In this document: one piece after another, positions 17,453-34,388 of the stretch
Layout: each line of letters begins with the position of its first letter
Numbering within the stretch: position 1 is the stretch's first letter
Assembly: GCA_030431475.1 (NCBI GenBank)
Contig: JAUIJD010000012.1
Coordinates: 1 to 64,000 of the forward strand
DNA length: 64,000 nt
Source: Verrucomicrobiia bacterium
Lineage (GTDB): Bacteria > Verrucomicrobiota > Verrucomicrobiia > Verrucomicrobiales > Akkermansiaceae
Reading direction: 5' to 3'
Notes under the pieces: generated by a model
The model's database searches: none
The model's input: the letters and a program-made list of their open reading frames with translations, nothing else
What the model was told of the DNA's origin: nothing
Program-made: the position numbers and the translations under genes

Positions 17453-19518
17453 CCCTCGCCGAACCCCGCTGGCTTCTGCTGCTCCTGCTGCTGCCCCTCC
17501 TCGCGACGGGTGCGGTGGTGGTCGCGCGCCTGCGTTCGGCGCGCTGGCAGTCCTTCGTCGCCGAACGCCTGAGGCCGCGGCTGATCCGGCGCACGAGCCC
17601 CATCCCCCGCTGGATCGCCTTCGCCTGCCTGCTGCTCGCGCTGGCGCTCTTCATCATCGCCCTCGCGCGGCCCCAGAGCAACCGGGGGACCCGGGTCGAG
17701 TCGATGATGGGCCGGAACATCCTGATCGCGCTCGACCTTTCGCGCAGCATGATGACGCCCGACGTGAAGCCCGACCGGCTCACCCAGGCCAAGGCCACCT
17801 GCTACGAACTGCTCGAGTCGTTGCCCAACGACCGCATCGGCCTCGTCGGCTTCGCCGGCACCGCCTACCTCTTCGCGCCCCTGACCGTCGATCATCACGC
17901 CGTCCGCGAAACGATCGACGAGGTGGAGATCGACTGGATCCCCACCGGCGGCTCGAATCTGGTCGCCGGCCTCGAACTCGGCGTGAACACCCTCAAGGAG
18001 ACCGGCACCCGACAGAACGCCCTCATCCTCATGAGCGACGGCGAGGAACACGTCGGGCGCATCGCCGAGGTCGCGGCGGATGCGAAGGCCGCCGGAATCG
18101 AGGTCATCACGATCGGCTTCGGCACGACCGAGGGAGACTTCGTGCCGGATCCCGACATGGTCGACGGGCGTTTCCGCGACCGCAACGGCAGTGAAGTGAT
18201 CAGCCGGCTCGAACCCCGCCCGCTGGAGCGCGTCGCCACGGTGACCGGCGGACGATTTGCCATCGCCACATCCGGTGCTGATATTCCCGCCATGGTGGAG
18301 TCCGCCGTCGCCGATCTCGATCGCGTCCAGTTGGAAGGACGCGAGCGCACGGTGGTGGTCGATTACTATCAATGGTTCCTGCTTCCCGCGATCCTGCTGC
18401 TGATCGCCTCGATCGTCGCCGCCACCCGCTGGCGGGGGCTCGGCCCGGCTCCGTCCGCGACCACCGCCCTGCTGGTCGTCTTTTTCGCGCTCTCCGGCCG
18501 GCTGCCCGCCTCGACCTACGGCGATGCACGCCGGGCGCTCGAGGAGGGGCGCTTCCCCGATGCGGCCGCGGCCTTCGGCTCGCTCGCCGAGCGACACAAG
18601 GACGCGGAGAAGGGCTTCGGCTACCGACTCGCCGAGGGCACCGCCGCCTACCGCTCCGGTGACTACCCGAAAGCGCGCCGGGCTTTCAGCGAAGCGCTGC
18701 GCTCGGCACGCCCCGAGGTGGTGCGGGCCGCCCACCACGGTCTTGGCAACACGCTGTTCCAGATCGGATGGCAGCGCCTCGCCGACGGGCTTTCCTACCC
18801 CGAGGTGCCTGCATCCGAAGAGGCGGAGGAGGACGAGGAGAACGCGGCCTTCGAGCGGCTGTCCGACGCCTTGCTGGAAATGCCGGAGGACGAGGACCTC
18901 GACGAACTCGATCTGGGACGCTTCGAGAAGATGGCCAAGGAGCGCCTCGCCGAATGGATGACGGAGGAAGGCGACGAGGAGGGTGAGAGCCGTGGATTCC
19001 AGCGCTTCAACTCACTGCTGACCGACTGGATCGACTCGGTCCGTCACTTCGACGGCGCCGGGGAGTTTGCGGACTCTCAGCACAACCGCGAGCTGACCGT
19101 CACCCACCTGCGGAAGCTGCGGGAGATTTTCGAGGATCTCGAGGAGAACGCCCAGCAGATCCAGGCCATCCCCCAGCCCGCGCCCGGCGAAAGCGGCGAG
19201 GGAGAACCCCAACCCGGGGAAGGTGACGGGGAGGAGCAGGAGGGCGAGGGCGAGCCGCAGGAAGGCGGCGACCAGGACGGCGAAGGCGACGAGGAGTCGG
19301 ACGGCGAGGGCGGCGACGAAGATCAGGAGGACGGCGAAGGCAATCAGGGCGACGAACCGGATGAATCGTCGGAAGGCGAGAACGAGGGCAAGGAGCCCAA
19401 ACCCGGCGAGACCCCGGAGGAAGCCGCCCGCCGGATCCTGAGGGAGAACGCGGACCTGCAGCGGGGCGCCCTTTCCCCCGGCCGCATCGAATATCGACGA
19501 CCTGAAAAAGACTGGTGA
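17449..19518 (+). CDS. BatB/BatC-type fusion: VWA domain plus TPR and acidic tail
   Basis: 689 residues. Residues 1-320 resemble BatB: an N-terminal helix LLLLLLLPLLATGAVVVARL, a second helix ending ALARPQSNRGTR, a MIDAS motif ILIALDLSRSMMTPD, and a helix after VDYYQWFLLPAILLLIASIV. From about residue 355 a TPR region follows (DARRALEEGRFPDAAAAFGS, GTAAYRSGDYPKARRAFSEA, HHGLGNTLFQIGWQ) as in BatC. A Glu/Gly/Asp-rich low-complexity stretch then precedes the conserved PEEAARRILRENADLQRG end. Separate BatB and BatC genes appear fused here. ATG overlaps the BatA stop; its own TGA overlaps the next ATG by one base. Confidence 0.88.
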   Translation: MTLAEPRWLLLLLLLPLLATGAVVVARLRSARWQSFVAERLRPRLIRRTSPIPRWIAFACLLLALALFIIALARPQSNRGTRVESMMGRNILIALDLSRSMMTPDVKPDRLTQAKATCYELLESLPNDRIGLVGFAGTAYLFAPLTVDHHAVRETIDEVEIDWIPTGGSNLVAGLELGVNTLKETGTRQNALILMSDGEEHVGRIAEVAADAKAAGIEVITIGFGTTEGDFVPDPDMVDGRFRDRNGSEVISRLEPRPLERVATVTGGRFAIATSGADIPAMVESAVADLDRVQLEGRERTVVVDYYQWFLLPAILLLIASIVAATRWRGLGPAPSATTALLVVFFALSGRLPASTYGDARRALEEGRFPDAAAAFGSLAERHKDAEKGFGYRLAEGTAAYRSGDYPKARRAFSEALRSARPEVVRAAHHGLGNTLFQIGWQRLADGLSYPEVPASEEAEEDEENAAFERLSDALLEMPEDEDLDELDLGRFEKMAKERLAEWMTEEGDEEGESRGFQRFNSLLTDWIDSVRHFDGAGEFADSQHNRELTVTHLRKLREIFEDLEENAQQIQAIPQPAPGESGEGEPQPGEGDGEEQEGEGEPQEGGDQDGEGDEESDGEGGDEDQEDGEGNQGDEPDESSEGENEGKEPKPGETPEEAARRILRENADLQRGALSPGRIEYRRPEKDW

Positions 19519-21962
19519 TGAACGAGAATTTCCCGACATCCATGCTCCGGAGGGTGCTGCTCGTGCTGCTGATGAGCGCGACCACCGCCCTCGCCCGCGT
19601 CGACGTCCAGATCTCCTCGCAGTTCCTCGTGATGGGAGAAACCGCCTACCTGGAATATGTGGTTTCCGGACGCATCGACCCGAGCGCCCGACTCACCCTG
19701 CCCGAGGTCGAGGGCCTGAGCATCCGCCGCAACGGCATCGGCGCGGAACCCCGGCGCGGCTACGGACGCCGGCCGGAGTATGTCTTCCGCTACGCCGTCA
19801 CCAGCTACGAGCCCGGCACCTACCGGATTCCGTCGGCGGTGGTCGAGTCGAGCAGCGGCAGCGAGCGGACCGATGCGATCGAGATCCAGGTGATCCGCGA
19901 GACGGACCTCGAGTGGCAGACCGTCGATGTCGGAGGCAAGACGCTCCGCTACGCCGCTGCTTTCCGGATCATCGAGGAGCGGCCGTTCCTCAAGCAGGTG
20001 GTTCCCACCGAACTCAAGCTCTACATCCCCTACGAGGAGCGCGTCGAGGACTGGGGAATTCCCGAGTTCGAGCGCGACGGGGTCGCCGCCTGGCGCTTCG
20101 AGCCGCGTCCGTCCCTCGGTCGCGCCAACCTGCTCGGCCGCGCCTACCGGGCGGTCAGCTATCCGAGCACGCTCTCTCCCACCCGCGAGGGTCTCGTCCG
20201 CCTCGGTCCGGCCAAGCTGCGCCTGGTCACCGTACAGACCTCGGTGCGGGACTTCGGGAGCGCCTTCTACGCCCCGGCCCACCTCACGATCCCGACGCTG
20301 GAAATCGAGGCGCGCGCGCTGCCGCCGGGCGCCCCCGAGGGCTTCGCCGACGCCGTCGGCTCGTTTCAGCTCAGCGTGTCCGCCGCCGAAACCGAGGTCC
20401 GCGAGGGGGATCCGGTGAGCCTCAACATCCTGATCAGCGGCAGCGGCAATCTCGACACCCTCGACTGCCCCGAACCGGTCAGCAAGGAGGGCTGGAAACT
20501 CTACCCGCCAAGCAGCGTCGAACTCAGCGAACGACGCTCCATCACCGGGGTCGCCTCGTTCCGCCAGTTCATGCGGCCACTGGTCCCTCAACCGCAGATT
20601 CCTCCCTTCCAGCTCGTCTATTTCGACCCGGATCAGGAGGAATACGTCCGGCTCGTCAGCGAACCGATCTCGCTGAACCTGCTTCCCTCCACCGATCCGA
20701 CGCGCGGAATCGCCGCCGTCCCCCCCGCGCTGTCGATGCCGATCGAGGAGATGACCGACATTCTCGGACTGGTCGATCGCGGGGCCGGGCTCCTCCCGGC
20801 ATCCGACCGTCTCGATCTCCACCGCTGGTGGCATGCCCTCCCGGCGGCGATCGCGGTGCTCCTGCTCGCGATTGCCTTCCATCAGCACATCAGCCCCCGC
20901 TTCCGGCGCGATCCGGGAGAACTCGCCCGGCGCAAGGCCGTCCGCCAGCTGGAAAAGGCTCCCAACGACACCGCCGGCTTCTACCGGGCCGCCGGTCACT
21001 TCGTCGAACGCTGGCTCGGCGGCCGGGACGACGATCTCACGCGGGACGTGCTCGCCAAACGGGACCAGACCTGCTTCACCAACGAAGTGGAATCGCCCCC
21101 GCTCAACCGCTCCGAACGCCAGCGCGTGCTGCGTGGGCTGAGGCGTCTGGCACTCCCCATCGTCCTGCTCGCCGGCGGCTTGCTCGCCATCCCGACCAGC
21201 CACGCGGTCGAGGAAAGCCCGGCCCTCCCGGACCCGCAGGTCGCGTATGACGAAGGTCGCTACGCCGAGGCCGCGGAGGGTTGGCTCGAAAGCGGGCCGT
21301 TCGAACGCCTCCCCGCCGACACCCTCTACAACATCGGCAACGCCGCCTACCGGCTCGGGGTTCCCGGGGAAGCCGCTCTCTACTGGCGCCGCGCCCTGGC
21401 GCAGGATGCCACGCATGCCGAAGCTCGTCAGAACCTCCGCTTCTTCGAACGCAAGTTCGGCTCGATCACCATCGAGCGTCCCGAATACCAGTACACCATC
21501 GCCAAGCTGCCGCTGGCGACCTGGACCAACCTGATCTGGGCCGGCATCTGGACCGCCGGACTCGCGCTGCTGGTCTTTCCCGCCACCCATGCCGGCGCCC
21601 GGCTGCGCATCGTCGCGGTGGCCGCCCTGGTTTCCTCCCCCCTGATGGTCGGGGCGGGAATCTGCGGCTGGTACTACTACCCCGACGACGCGCGCTTCGC
21701 GCCTCTTGAGGAGCAGGGCGTGGTCGTCGCCGACCGCGCCTCGGTGCGTACCGACGCCGCCCGCAACGCCCCGCTGGTGATCGAGGCCCCGGCCGGATCC
21801 CTCTGCCGCGTCCTCAAATGCTCGGGCGACTGGAGCTACATCGCCTTCACCAACGATACCCGGGGCTGGGTTTCGGACGAACAGATCGAGCCCATCGTTC
21901 CCGACTCCCCCCCCGCACCGCCGGAGATCCCCGACCAGGAGGATCAGGGACGCAGTGCCTGA
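19518..21962 (+). CDS. BatD/BatE-type fusion: BatD ectodomain, TPR and SH3b
   Basis: 814 residues from the ATG at 19518; a GTG overlaps at 19515. A signal-like start [18 protein letters not shown] leads into the BatD (oxygen tolerance) beta-rich ectodomain with [12 protein letters not shown] and [20 protein letters not shown] transmembrane helix follows at about 440 ([18 protein letters not shown]). After another hydrophobic segment ([20 protein letters not shown]) comes a TPR pair ([40 protein letters not shown]), two helices, and a C-terminal SH3b-like domain ([20 protein letters not shown]). This is BatD joined to BatE. The protein is envelope-located. Confidence 0.85.
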   Translation: MNENFPTSMLRRVLLVLLMSATTALARVDVQISSQFLVMGETAYLEYVVSGRIDPSARLTLPEVEGLSIRRNGIGAEPRRGYGRRPEYVFRYAVTSYEPGTYRIPSAVVESSSGSERTDAIEIQVIRETDLEWQTVDVGGKTLRYAAAFRIIEERPFLKQVVPTELKLYIPYEERVEDWGIPEFERDGVAAWRFEPRPSLGRANLLGRAYRAVSYPSTLSPTREGLVRLGPAKLRLVTVQTSVRDFGSAFYAPAHLTIPTLEIEARALPPGAPEGFADAVGSFQLSVSAAETEVREGDPVSLNILISGSGNLDTLDCPEPVSKEGWKLYPPSSVELSERRSITGVASFRQFMRPLVPQPQIPPFQLVYFDPDQEEYVRLVSEPISLNLLPSTDPTRGIAAVPPALSMPIEEMTDILGLVDRGAGLLPASDRLDLHRWWHALPAAIAVLLLAIAFHQHISPRFRRDPGELARRKAVRQLEKAPNDTAGFYRAAGHFVERWLGGRDDDLTRDVLAKRDQTCFTNEVESPPLNRSERQRVLRGLRRLALPIVLLAGGLLAIPTSHAVEESPALPDPQVAYDEGRYAEAAEGWLESGPFERLPADTLYNIGNAAYRLGVPGEAALYWRRALAQDATHAEARQNLRFFERKFGSITIERPEYQYTIAKLPLATWTNLIWAGIWTAGLALLVFPATHAGARLRIVAVAALVSSPLMVGAGICGWYYYPDDARFAPLEEQGVVVADRASVRTDAARNAPLVIEAPAGSLCRVLKCSGDWSYIAFTNDTRGWVSDEQIEPIVPDSPPAPPEIPDQEDQGRSA

Positions 21963-21997
21963 CCCCCGTTCATTCCAACCACCAAACATCCACGACC

Positions 21998-22645
21998 ATG
22001 AAACGACGCATCGCCATCGCTCTCGCCCTCTTCGCTCCCCTTGCTTTCGGGGCGGACGAGGAAACCAAGAAGGAAGACGCCAAGCCCGCCGAGGTGAAGG
22101 ACATCAAGATCAAGATGGAAACCACCAAGGGCACGATTGAGGCGACCATGTTCGCCTCGAAGGCGCCGATGACGGTCGCCAATTTCCTCAACCTCGCCAA
22201 ACGCGGCTATTACGACGGCATCGCCTTCCACCGGGTCATCGACAAGTTCATGATCCAGGGTGGGGATCCGACCGAAAGCGGCCGCGGCGGCCCGGGCTAC
22301 AAGTTCGCCGACGAGTTCCACCCCAGCCTCAAGCACACCAAGCCGGGGCTCTTCTCCATGGCCAATGCCGGTCCCGGCACCAACGGTTCCCAGTTCTTCA
22401 TCACCATGGTCCCCACCCCCTTCCTCGACAACCGCCACTCGGTCTTCGGCGAGGTCACCAAGGGCCAGGACGTGGTCAACCAGATCGTCGGCAAGCTCAA
22501 CACCGGCGAGCCCAACGTGAAACACGACGGCAAGGGCGACAAGATCAAGAAGATTGAGATCCTCGACTCCACCGACGCCCTGTTCAAGGCGCAGAAGGCG
22601 AACCTCGACAAGTGGAACAAGATTCTCGACGCAAAGAAGGGCTGA
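21998..22645 (+). CDS. Secreted cyclophilin-type peptidyl-prolyl isomerase
   Basis: 215 residues. The signal peptide [19 protein letters not shown] is followed by a Lys/Glu linker and the cyclophilin domain. Active-site segments are [16 protein letters not shown] (catalytic Arg), the [20 protein letters not shown] block, and [19 protein letters not shown]. It catalyses proline isomerisation during folding of exported proteins. A C-terminal extension ending [15 protein letters not shown] is not part of the usual domain. It is 35 nt after the BatD/E stop and is followed by a strong terminator, so it probably ends the Bat operon. Confidence 0.92.
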   Translation: MKRRIAIALALFAPLAFGADEETKKEDAKPAEVKDIKIKMETTKGTIEATMFASKAPMTVANFLNLAKRGYYDGIAFHRVIDKFMIQGGDPTESGRGGPGYKFADEFHPSLKHTKPGLFSMANAGPGTNGSQFFITMVPTPFLDNRHSVFGEVTKGQDVVNQIVGKLNTGEPNVKHDGKGDKIKKIEILDSTDALFKAQKANLDKWNKILDAKKG

Positions 22646-22668
22646 GTGCTGCCCGCTCCCCTCTCTCC

Positions 22669-22701
22669 AGCCGCCGTCCCCATTCCGGGGCGGCGGCTTT
22701 T
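22669..22701 (+). terminator. Rho-independent terminator of the Bat-cyclophilin operon
   Basis: AGCCGCCGTCCC, loop CATT, and CCGGGGCGGCGGCT form a strong stem followed by TTTT. It sits 24 nt after the cyclophilin stop. The stretch from here to 22952 shows no gene. Confidence 0.8.
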
Positions 22702-22952
22702 CATTGGGAGGACGCCCTGCCGTCCGCCGCACCGTGACTGCCGGGACCTCTCCGGATGGCCCTTTCTCACGCGTGTCTTCGATCGGTGACGAGCTGAAGG
22801 AAGCGACCGCCGAAAGTCTCAGGGTCGAACGTCCGAGCCTCCCGCCCGGCACCGAGGCCGGCCGGGGCGTCCGACCCTACCAGGGCCGTGCGAAAGCACT
22901 GGAGCCAAGGGACCTCCCGATCGAAACCGCCCTCAAGGAAAGGCCACCCAGA

Positions 22953-23279
22953 CTAAGCCGGATTCACCTTCTTCACGAAGCAGGCCTTCAGGCCGATCGA
23001 GATCCCGTTCATCCGGCAGGAGATTTCGTGATCGCCGTCGACCAGCCGGATCGGCTTCGACTTGGTGCCGGACTTCAACACGTCGGAACTGCCCTTCAGC
23101 TTGATGTCCTTGATCATCGCCACCACGTCCCCGTCGGAGAGCACATTGCCATAGGCGTCCTCGACCCTCCGCTCCTCCTCGGGCTTCTCCCACTCGTGCC
23201 CGCAGGTCAGGCATTCGAACTTGTCCTCGTGCTCGAGGACTTCTTCCAGGGTGCAAAGGGAGCAGGCGATCTCGCTCAT
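22953..23279 (-). CDS. PhnA-family zinc-ribbon protein
   Basis: 108 residues from the ATG at 23279; an in-frame start five codons earlier is less likely. N-terminal zinc ribbon: CSLC at residues 6-9 and CLTC around 24-27, followed by the PhnA domain, recognisable from DAYGNVLSDGDVVAMIKDIK, LKGSSDVLKSGTKSKPIRLV, DGDHEISC and FVKKVNPA. The name comes from an old association with alkylphosphonate use, but the family is conserved in organisms without phosphonate genes and its role is unclear. It lies downstream of eno on the same strand, beyond the eno terminator. Confidence 0.88.
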   Translation of the reverse strand: MSEIACSLCTLEEVLEHEDKFECLTCGHEWEKPEEERRVEDAYGNVLSDGDVVAMIKDIKLKGSSDVLKSGTKSKPIRLVDGDHEISCRMNGISIGLKACFVKKVNPA

Positions 23280-23324
23280 GAGGCACGGATTCAACCGGGC
23301 CCGCCGGCTCGGCGCAAGGCCGGC

Positions 23325-23360
23325 AAAAAAAGAGGAGGCAGGACCCGGGTCCTGCCTCCT
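23325..23360 (-). terminator. Terminator downstream of eno
   Basis: A perfect 28-nt palindrome at 23333-23360 (AGGAGGCAGGACCC and its complement) is followed, reading leftward, by C and a run of seven T (seen as AAAAAAA at 23325-23331). It is positioned 26 nt after the enolase stop. The palindrome has no loop bases, so a tetraloop would form by opening the centre. Confidence 0.85.
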
Positions 23361-23386
23361 TCTGAATTCGGTAGGGTGTCGCCTCC

Positions 23387-26526
<3,140 letters not shown>

Positions 26527-26597
26527 CGGCGCGACGTTGCGAATCCCGCCCGGAAAACGCAAGGCCCATCCCGGCCATTTCTTTGAGATGGCGCGGC

Positions 26598-27416
26598 TCA
26601 GCCCTCGTCGCGCTCCGGTTTCGGAGGCGTGACCACCCGCGGGCGCGGCTCCCTCGGCCGCCAGTCCTTGTGCTTCGACCGGTGCAGGGTGCGCAAAAGG
26701 GCCCCCACCGTGCAGCGCCACTCGTCCGGAACGGCGAATCGGCCATCCTTCTTCAGCGGTCCGTCGAAAAGCACCACGCCCTCGCTGTCCTCGATCCGCA
26801 CCATCGCCTCGTCGCTCTCGTAGCGCAGGCGGACGACGCTGCCGTCGTGACGCGTGATCTCGGCCGTGCGGTCCTTCGGATACACCACCTGCCGAGGCAT
26901 CCCCGGCACGCCGCTCGGGTAGATCGGAATCTCGGTCGGGTCCAGTTCACCCTGCCTCCGGCCTTTCGGCGTCTCTCCGAGTTTCAACGTCACTTTCTCG
27001 GGTTTCCCCGCCCGGTGGAAGGTGATGCCGACCTCATCGCCGGGAGACTTCATCCGGATCAGGGTGCCGAACTGGGCTTCGTTGACCAGCAGCTGATCCT
27101 CGAACCTCCAGAGAATGTCGAATCGACGCAGTCCGGCCGCCTCCGCCGGCCCGCCTTCCTCGACCGAGGTCACGACGAACCCGACCCCCTCCGGCACGTC
27201 GGAAACATGCGCCCTCATCGCTTCGGTCAGCTTCGCCACCTCAAGCCCGATCCACGGGGCCGGCGATGCCTCCCGACCGGGCGGGGACGGGCGGAGTTCC
27301 TCCGAAGGCTCGGCCCGCTCCGGACGATCCCCGGCCTGCGGAGCCTCATCCGGGGAGTCCGCCGCCAGCGGCAGCCCCCCCATCAGCCCGATCATGAGAT
27401 ATACGGCAGGTTTCAT
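26598..27416 (-). CDS. Secreted PDZ-domain protein
   Basis: 272 residues. A signal peptide (MKPAVYLMIGLMGGLPLAA) is followed by a Pro/Glu-rich linker, then a PDZ domain from about 55 to 145 with GVGFVVTSVEEGGPAEAAGL, RRFDILWRFEDQLLVN and LIRMKSPGDEVGITFHRAGK. No protease triad is visible, so this is a PDZ-only adaptor or a sensor rather than a HtrA protease. It is third in a minus-strand set after an ECF sigma factor and its putative anti-sigma factor (11 nt gap), so it may act in envelope-stress signalling or be a target of that sigma factor (inference). The C-terminal tail is basic and Pro-rich. Confidence 0.78.
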   Translation of the reverse strand: MKPAVYLMIGLMGGLPLAADSPDEAPQAGDRPERAEPSEELRPSPPGREASPAPWIGLEVAKLTEAMRAHVSDVPEGVGFVVTSVEEGGPAEAAGLRRFDILWRFEDQLLVNEAQFGTLIRMKSPGDEVGITFHRAGKPEKVTLKLGETPKGRRQGELDPTEIPIYPSGVPGMPRQVVYPKDRTAEITRHDGSVVRLRYESDEAMVRIEDSEGVVLFDGPLKKDGRFAVPDEWRCTVGALLRTLHRSKHKDWRPREPRPRVVTPPKPERDEG

Positions 27417-27427
27417 CGTTCCCGGGG

Positions 27428-27886
27428 TCAGAAGGTCGAAACCGGCACCAGGACCAGTTCGTCACTCGGCTGTACCACCCGGACTTCGTGCCCGGTCTCG
27501 GCATCGCGAAAGCGCTCCTCACTCACAACCTGCAGGTGCCACGCCCGCAGCAGGTTGCCCTCGTCGTCGCTCCTCAGCTCGTCGTCGGCTTCGGCCGAAA
27601 TCACGCCGACGCTCTCCGACAGCAGCTCCACCGCCTCGTCCGGCGCCTGCGCCAGCACCGCCGGCGCATCGGACGGGGCACCGGTCGGCCAGCAAATCAC
27701 GGCCGCGATCCCACCCGTCACCGCGGCGGCGACCGCCGCCCAGGGCCAACGCCGGCGTCCGGAAGAATCCTCCTCCGCCGCCAGATCATCGATCAGCGCG
27801 TCCATCGCCTCGCTCCCGCGGTCGGTGAACCCGCGCGGGATCAGACGTTCGCCCAGCAGGCGTTCGATTTCGTCAACTCCGGCCAT
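27428..27886 (-). CDS. Putative anti-sigma factor (single-pass membrane protein)
   Basis: 152 residues. The cytoplasmic N-terminal ~47 residues (MAGVDEIERLLGERLIPRGF...) precede one transmembrane helix (WPWAAVAAAVTGGIAAVICW) and a periplasmic domain of about 85 residues ending EVRVVQPSDELVLVPVSTF. No canonical zinc HxxxCxxC motif is seen, so this is not a ZAS-type anti-sigma factor. The call rests on topology and on the 14-nt overlap with the ECF sigma gene upstream. It would hold the sigma factor at the membrane until an envelope signal arrives (inference). Confidence 0.6.
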   Translation of the reverse strand: MAGVDEIERLLGERLIPRGFTDRGSEAMDALIDDLAAEEDSSGRRRWPWAAVAAAVTGGIAAVICWPTGAPSDAPAVLAQAPDEAVELLSESVGVISAEADDELRSDDEGNLLRAWHLQVVSEERFRDAETGHEVRVVQPSDELVLVPVSTF

Positions 27887-28403
27887 CGCGCACCTCCTTC
27901 AGCGGACGCATCGTCCGCGCCAGTTGTTCCAATGCGTAGCGGTACCTCGACGCCGCCGTGTTCGGCGAGATCGCGAGGCTCTCTGAAATTTCGGCGAAGG
28001 TGAGCCCGCCCCACACCTTCATCGTGACCACTTCCCGCAGCTTCGGACTCAGGTCCTCGACGGCCTGACGCAGGATCAGCGCCTCCTCGTCGTCCTCCAG
28101 CGCCGGATCCAGCCACACATCCTCGAAGTCGTTGAGGTAGACCACCGATTCCTCCCGTCGACGCCGGCGCTTGTCCGAGCGGTGGCGGTTGAGGCCGCAG
28201 AAGCGGATGGTGGAAAACACCAGCGGCAGGTCGGGCGGTCCTCCCCCCTTCTCCTTCTGGAGCTCCCAGAGCCGGATGATCGCCTCCTGGACGAGGTCCT
28301 CCGCGTCCGCCTGGCCGGGCGCCCATCCGCGGGCGTAGGCGAGCAGCCGGTGACCGTTGTCACCGAGCCATCGCTTCCATTGTGCGGATTTCGCCCTCTC
28401 CAT
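27873..28403 (-). CDS. ECF-type RNA polymerase sigma factor
   Basis: 176 residues. Sigma region 2 is LLAYARGWAPGQADAEDLVQ with EAIIRLWE; region 4 is LSPKLREVVTMKVWGGLTFA followed by EISESLAISPNTAASRYRYA, a helix-turn-helix typical of sigma-70 ECF factors. The linker contains a very basic RHRSDKRRRRREE. It heads the minus-strand run sigma - anti-sigma - PDZ protein and overlaps the anti-sigma start by 14 nt. It may direct its own operon. Upstream, 28404-28629 holds the divergent promoter region shared with the fasciclin gene. Confidence 0.9.
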   Translation of the reverse strand: MERAKSAQWKRWLGDNGHRLLAYARGWAPGQADAEDLVQEAIIRLWELQKEKGGGPPDLPLVFSTIRFCGLNRHRSDKRRRRREESVVYLNDFEDVWLDPALEDDEEALILRQAVEDLSPKLREVVTMKVWGGLTFAEISESLAISPNTAASRYRYALEQLARTMRPLKEVRDGRS

Positions 28404-28629
28404 TCACACGAACAATGCCGTCCACCCCCCCATTTGTCTCCGAAAAACTTCCCCGTCCCCGCCCCTCCCCGGAAAGCCGAACGGGCAGATTGTACGGGCT
28501 GGTGGAGCTGTCATCCGAAATTCGCCTCTCGAAGGTTTTTCGCATGCGCCTCGTGACAGCCCGACTCAGGTGAGGCGTCCACAGAAAACCGGGACCCGGA
28601 CATCCCTCCAATCCTAGAAGAACAACATC

Positions 28630-29124
28630 ATGAAAACGACACTGAAAGCCATCATGACCGGCATCACGCTGACCGCCTTCGCGCTCCCCGCCCATGCTGA
28701 GGAAGCGAAGAAGAACATCGTCGAGACGGCGGTTGCGTCCGACTCGTTCACCACCCTGACCGCGGCGCTCAAGGCCGGCGGCCTGGTGGAGGCCCTGCAG
28801 GCCGACGGACCGTTCACGGTCTTCGCCCCCACCGACGAAGCCTTCGAAAAGCTTCCGGAAGGCACGCTCGAGTCGCTGCTGAAGCCGGAAAACAAGGAGA
28901 AGCTCGTCGCCATCCTGAAGTACCACGTCGTGAGCGGCGAGGTGATGGCGGAAAAGGCGATGACCCTCACCGAGGCGGAAACGCTGAACGGTGAGAACGT
29001 CTCGATCGAGAAGAAGGACGACGGCCTCTACGTCGGCGGCGCCAAGGTGGTGAAGGCCGACCTTGAGACCGAGAACGGCGTGATCCACGTGGTCGACTCG
29101 GTCATCCTGCCGCCGTCGGAGTAA
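28630..29124 (+). CDS. Secreted fasciclin-domain protein
   Basis: 164 residues. The signal peptide MKTTLKAIMTGITLTAFALP ends near AHA. One fasciclin (FAS1) domain follows: DSFTTLTAALKAGGLVEALQ, DGPFTVFAPTDEAFEKLPEG, LKYHVVSGEVM, and the H2-like end ENGVIHVVDSVILPPSE. FAS1 domains mediate adhesion or matrix interactions outside the cell. An AGAAGAAC Shine-Dalgarno-like stretch precedes the ATG. It is divergent from the ECF sigma gene, 226 nt away, so it could be a target of that sigma factor (inference). Confidence 0.9.
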   Translation: MKTTLKAIMTGITLTAFALPAHAEEAKKNIVETAVASDSFTTLTAALKAGGLVEALQADGPFTVFAPTDEAFEKLPEGTLESLLKPENKEKLVAILKYHVVSGEVMAEKAMTLTEAETLNGENVSIEKKDDGLYVGGAKVVKADLETENGVIHVVDSVILPPSE

Positions 29125-29149
29125 TCCACGACCCGCACCGATCCACACA

Positions 29150-29180
29150 CCCCGCGCGCCCTCCGGGCCGCGGGGTTCTT
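29150..29180 (+). terminator. Probable terminator of the fasciclin gene
   Basis: CCCCGCG at 29150-29156 pairs with CGCGGGG at 29169-29175, with additional GCCC/GGGC pairing inside, followed by TTCTT. The T-tract is short, so confidence is moderate. Confidence 0.55.
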
Positions 29181-29257
29181 CGCGTCGGCGTCCTGCGTGA
29201 AAATCCGCACCGTCCCACGCTGGCCAGTTGGCCGCATTCCTGCTCCAGTCACCGCGC

Positions 29258-31912
<2,655 letters not shown>

Positions 31913-32214
31913 GGCGGCCTTCGAAAGGACCGCGTGGCTCCCGCCGCGCATCGCCCGGTTCAAGCCGTCCGCCCCCAAGACGGGACGCGCGACGCCGTCG
32001 CGCATCGCCAGCTCAGGCCGTTCGCCCCGGCCTCAATCGCCCGGCACCCCATCCCCTTACCGAGCTTCGGCGTTCCACCGTCCGGCATCCCGACCGAGCC
32101 GGTGCAATTCGCGCCTCCCCTTCGCTCCGTTCGCAAGCCTCTGTGGAAACACCCCACCGCAGAAGGGCACCTGGAAGGAGCCCCTCCTTGATCCCCCGCC
32201 GTGCCCGCAAAGGC
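31913..32214. other. Intergenic region without recognisable gene
   Basis: About 300 bp between the convergent GH63-like and YyaL-like genes. It contains the GGACCGCGTGGCTCC repeat at its left end and Pro/Arg/Ser-coding noise in all frames. No terminator with a T-tract, tRNA or plausible small ORF was seen. Confidence 0.6.
31927..31949. repeat. GGACCGCGTGGCTCC repeat, copy 2
   Basis: 23 bp matching 13643-13665 with a single T/C difference, again starting within 20 nt of a stop codon. Confidence 0.5.
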
Positions 32215-34233
<2,019 letters not shown>

Positions 34234-34282
34234 GCCCCGACCCTGAACCCGCGCCCCCGGCCTGTCGCCCGAAATCCGAAAT

Positions 34283-34305
34283 GGAGCGCCGGTTATGAAA
34301 CCGGC
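34283..34305. repeat. GGAGCGCCG-type half element, copy 3
   Basis: GGAGCGCCGG TTATGAAACCGGC between the YyaL-like start and the 1215-residue gene's stop. Only the left half is present; no CGGCGCTCC partner is seen nearby. Confidence 0.6.
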
Positions 34306-34388
34306 ATCCGCCCGCTCTTGCGCTCCCTCATTCCCCAGCAGCCCGCTCCGTCAACCCAATGAACCTCTGCTGCCGGGTTCCAGGCGAT

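Noticed and set aside
19344-21989. Long minus-strand open frame (about 880 codons) opposite the BatD/E gene
   Set aside because: High-GC antisense shadow: composition is Gly/Arg/Glu-rich without family motifs, and the plus strand encodes a clear Bat protein.
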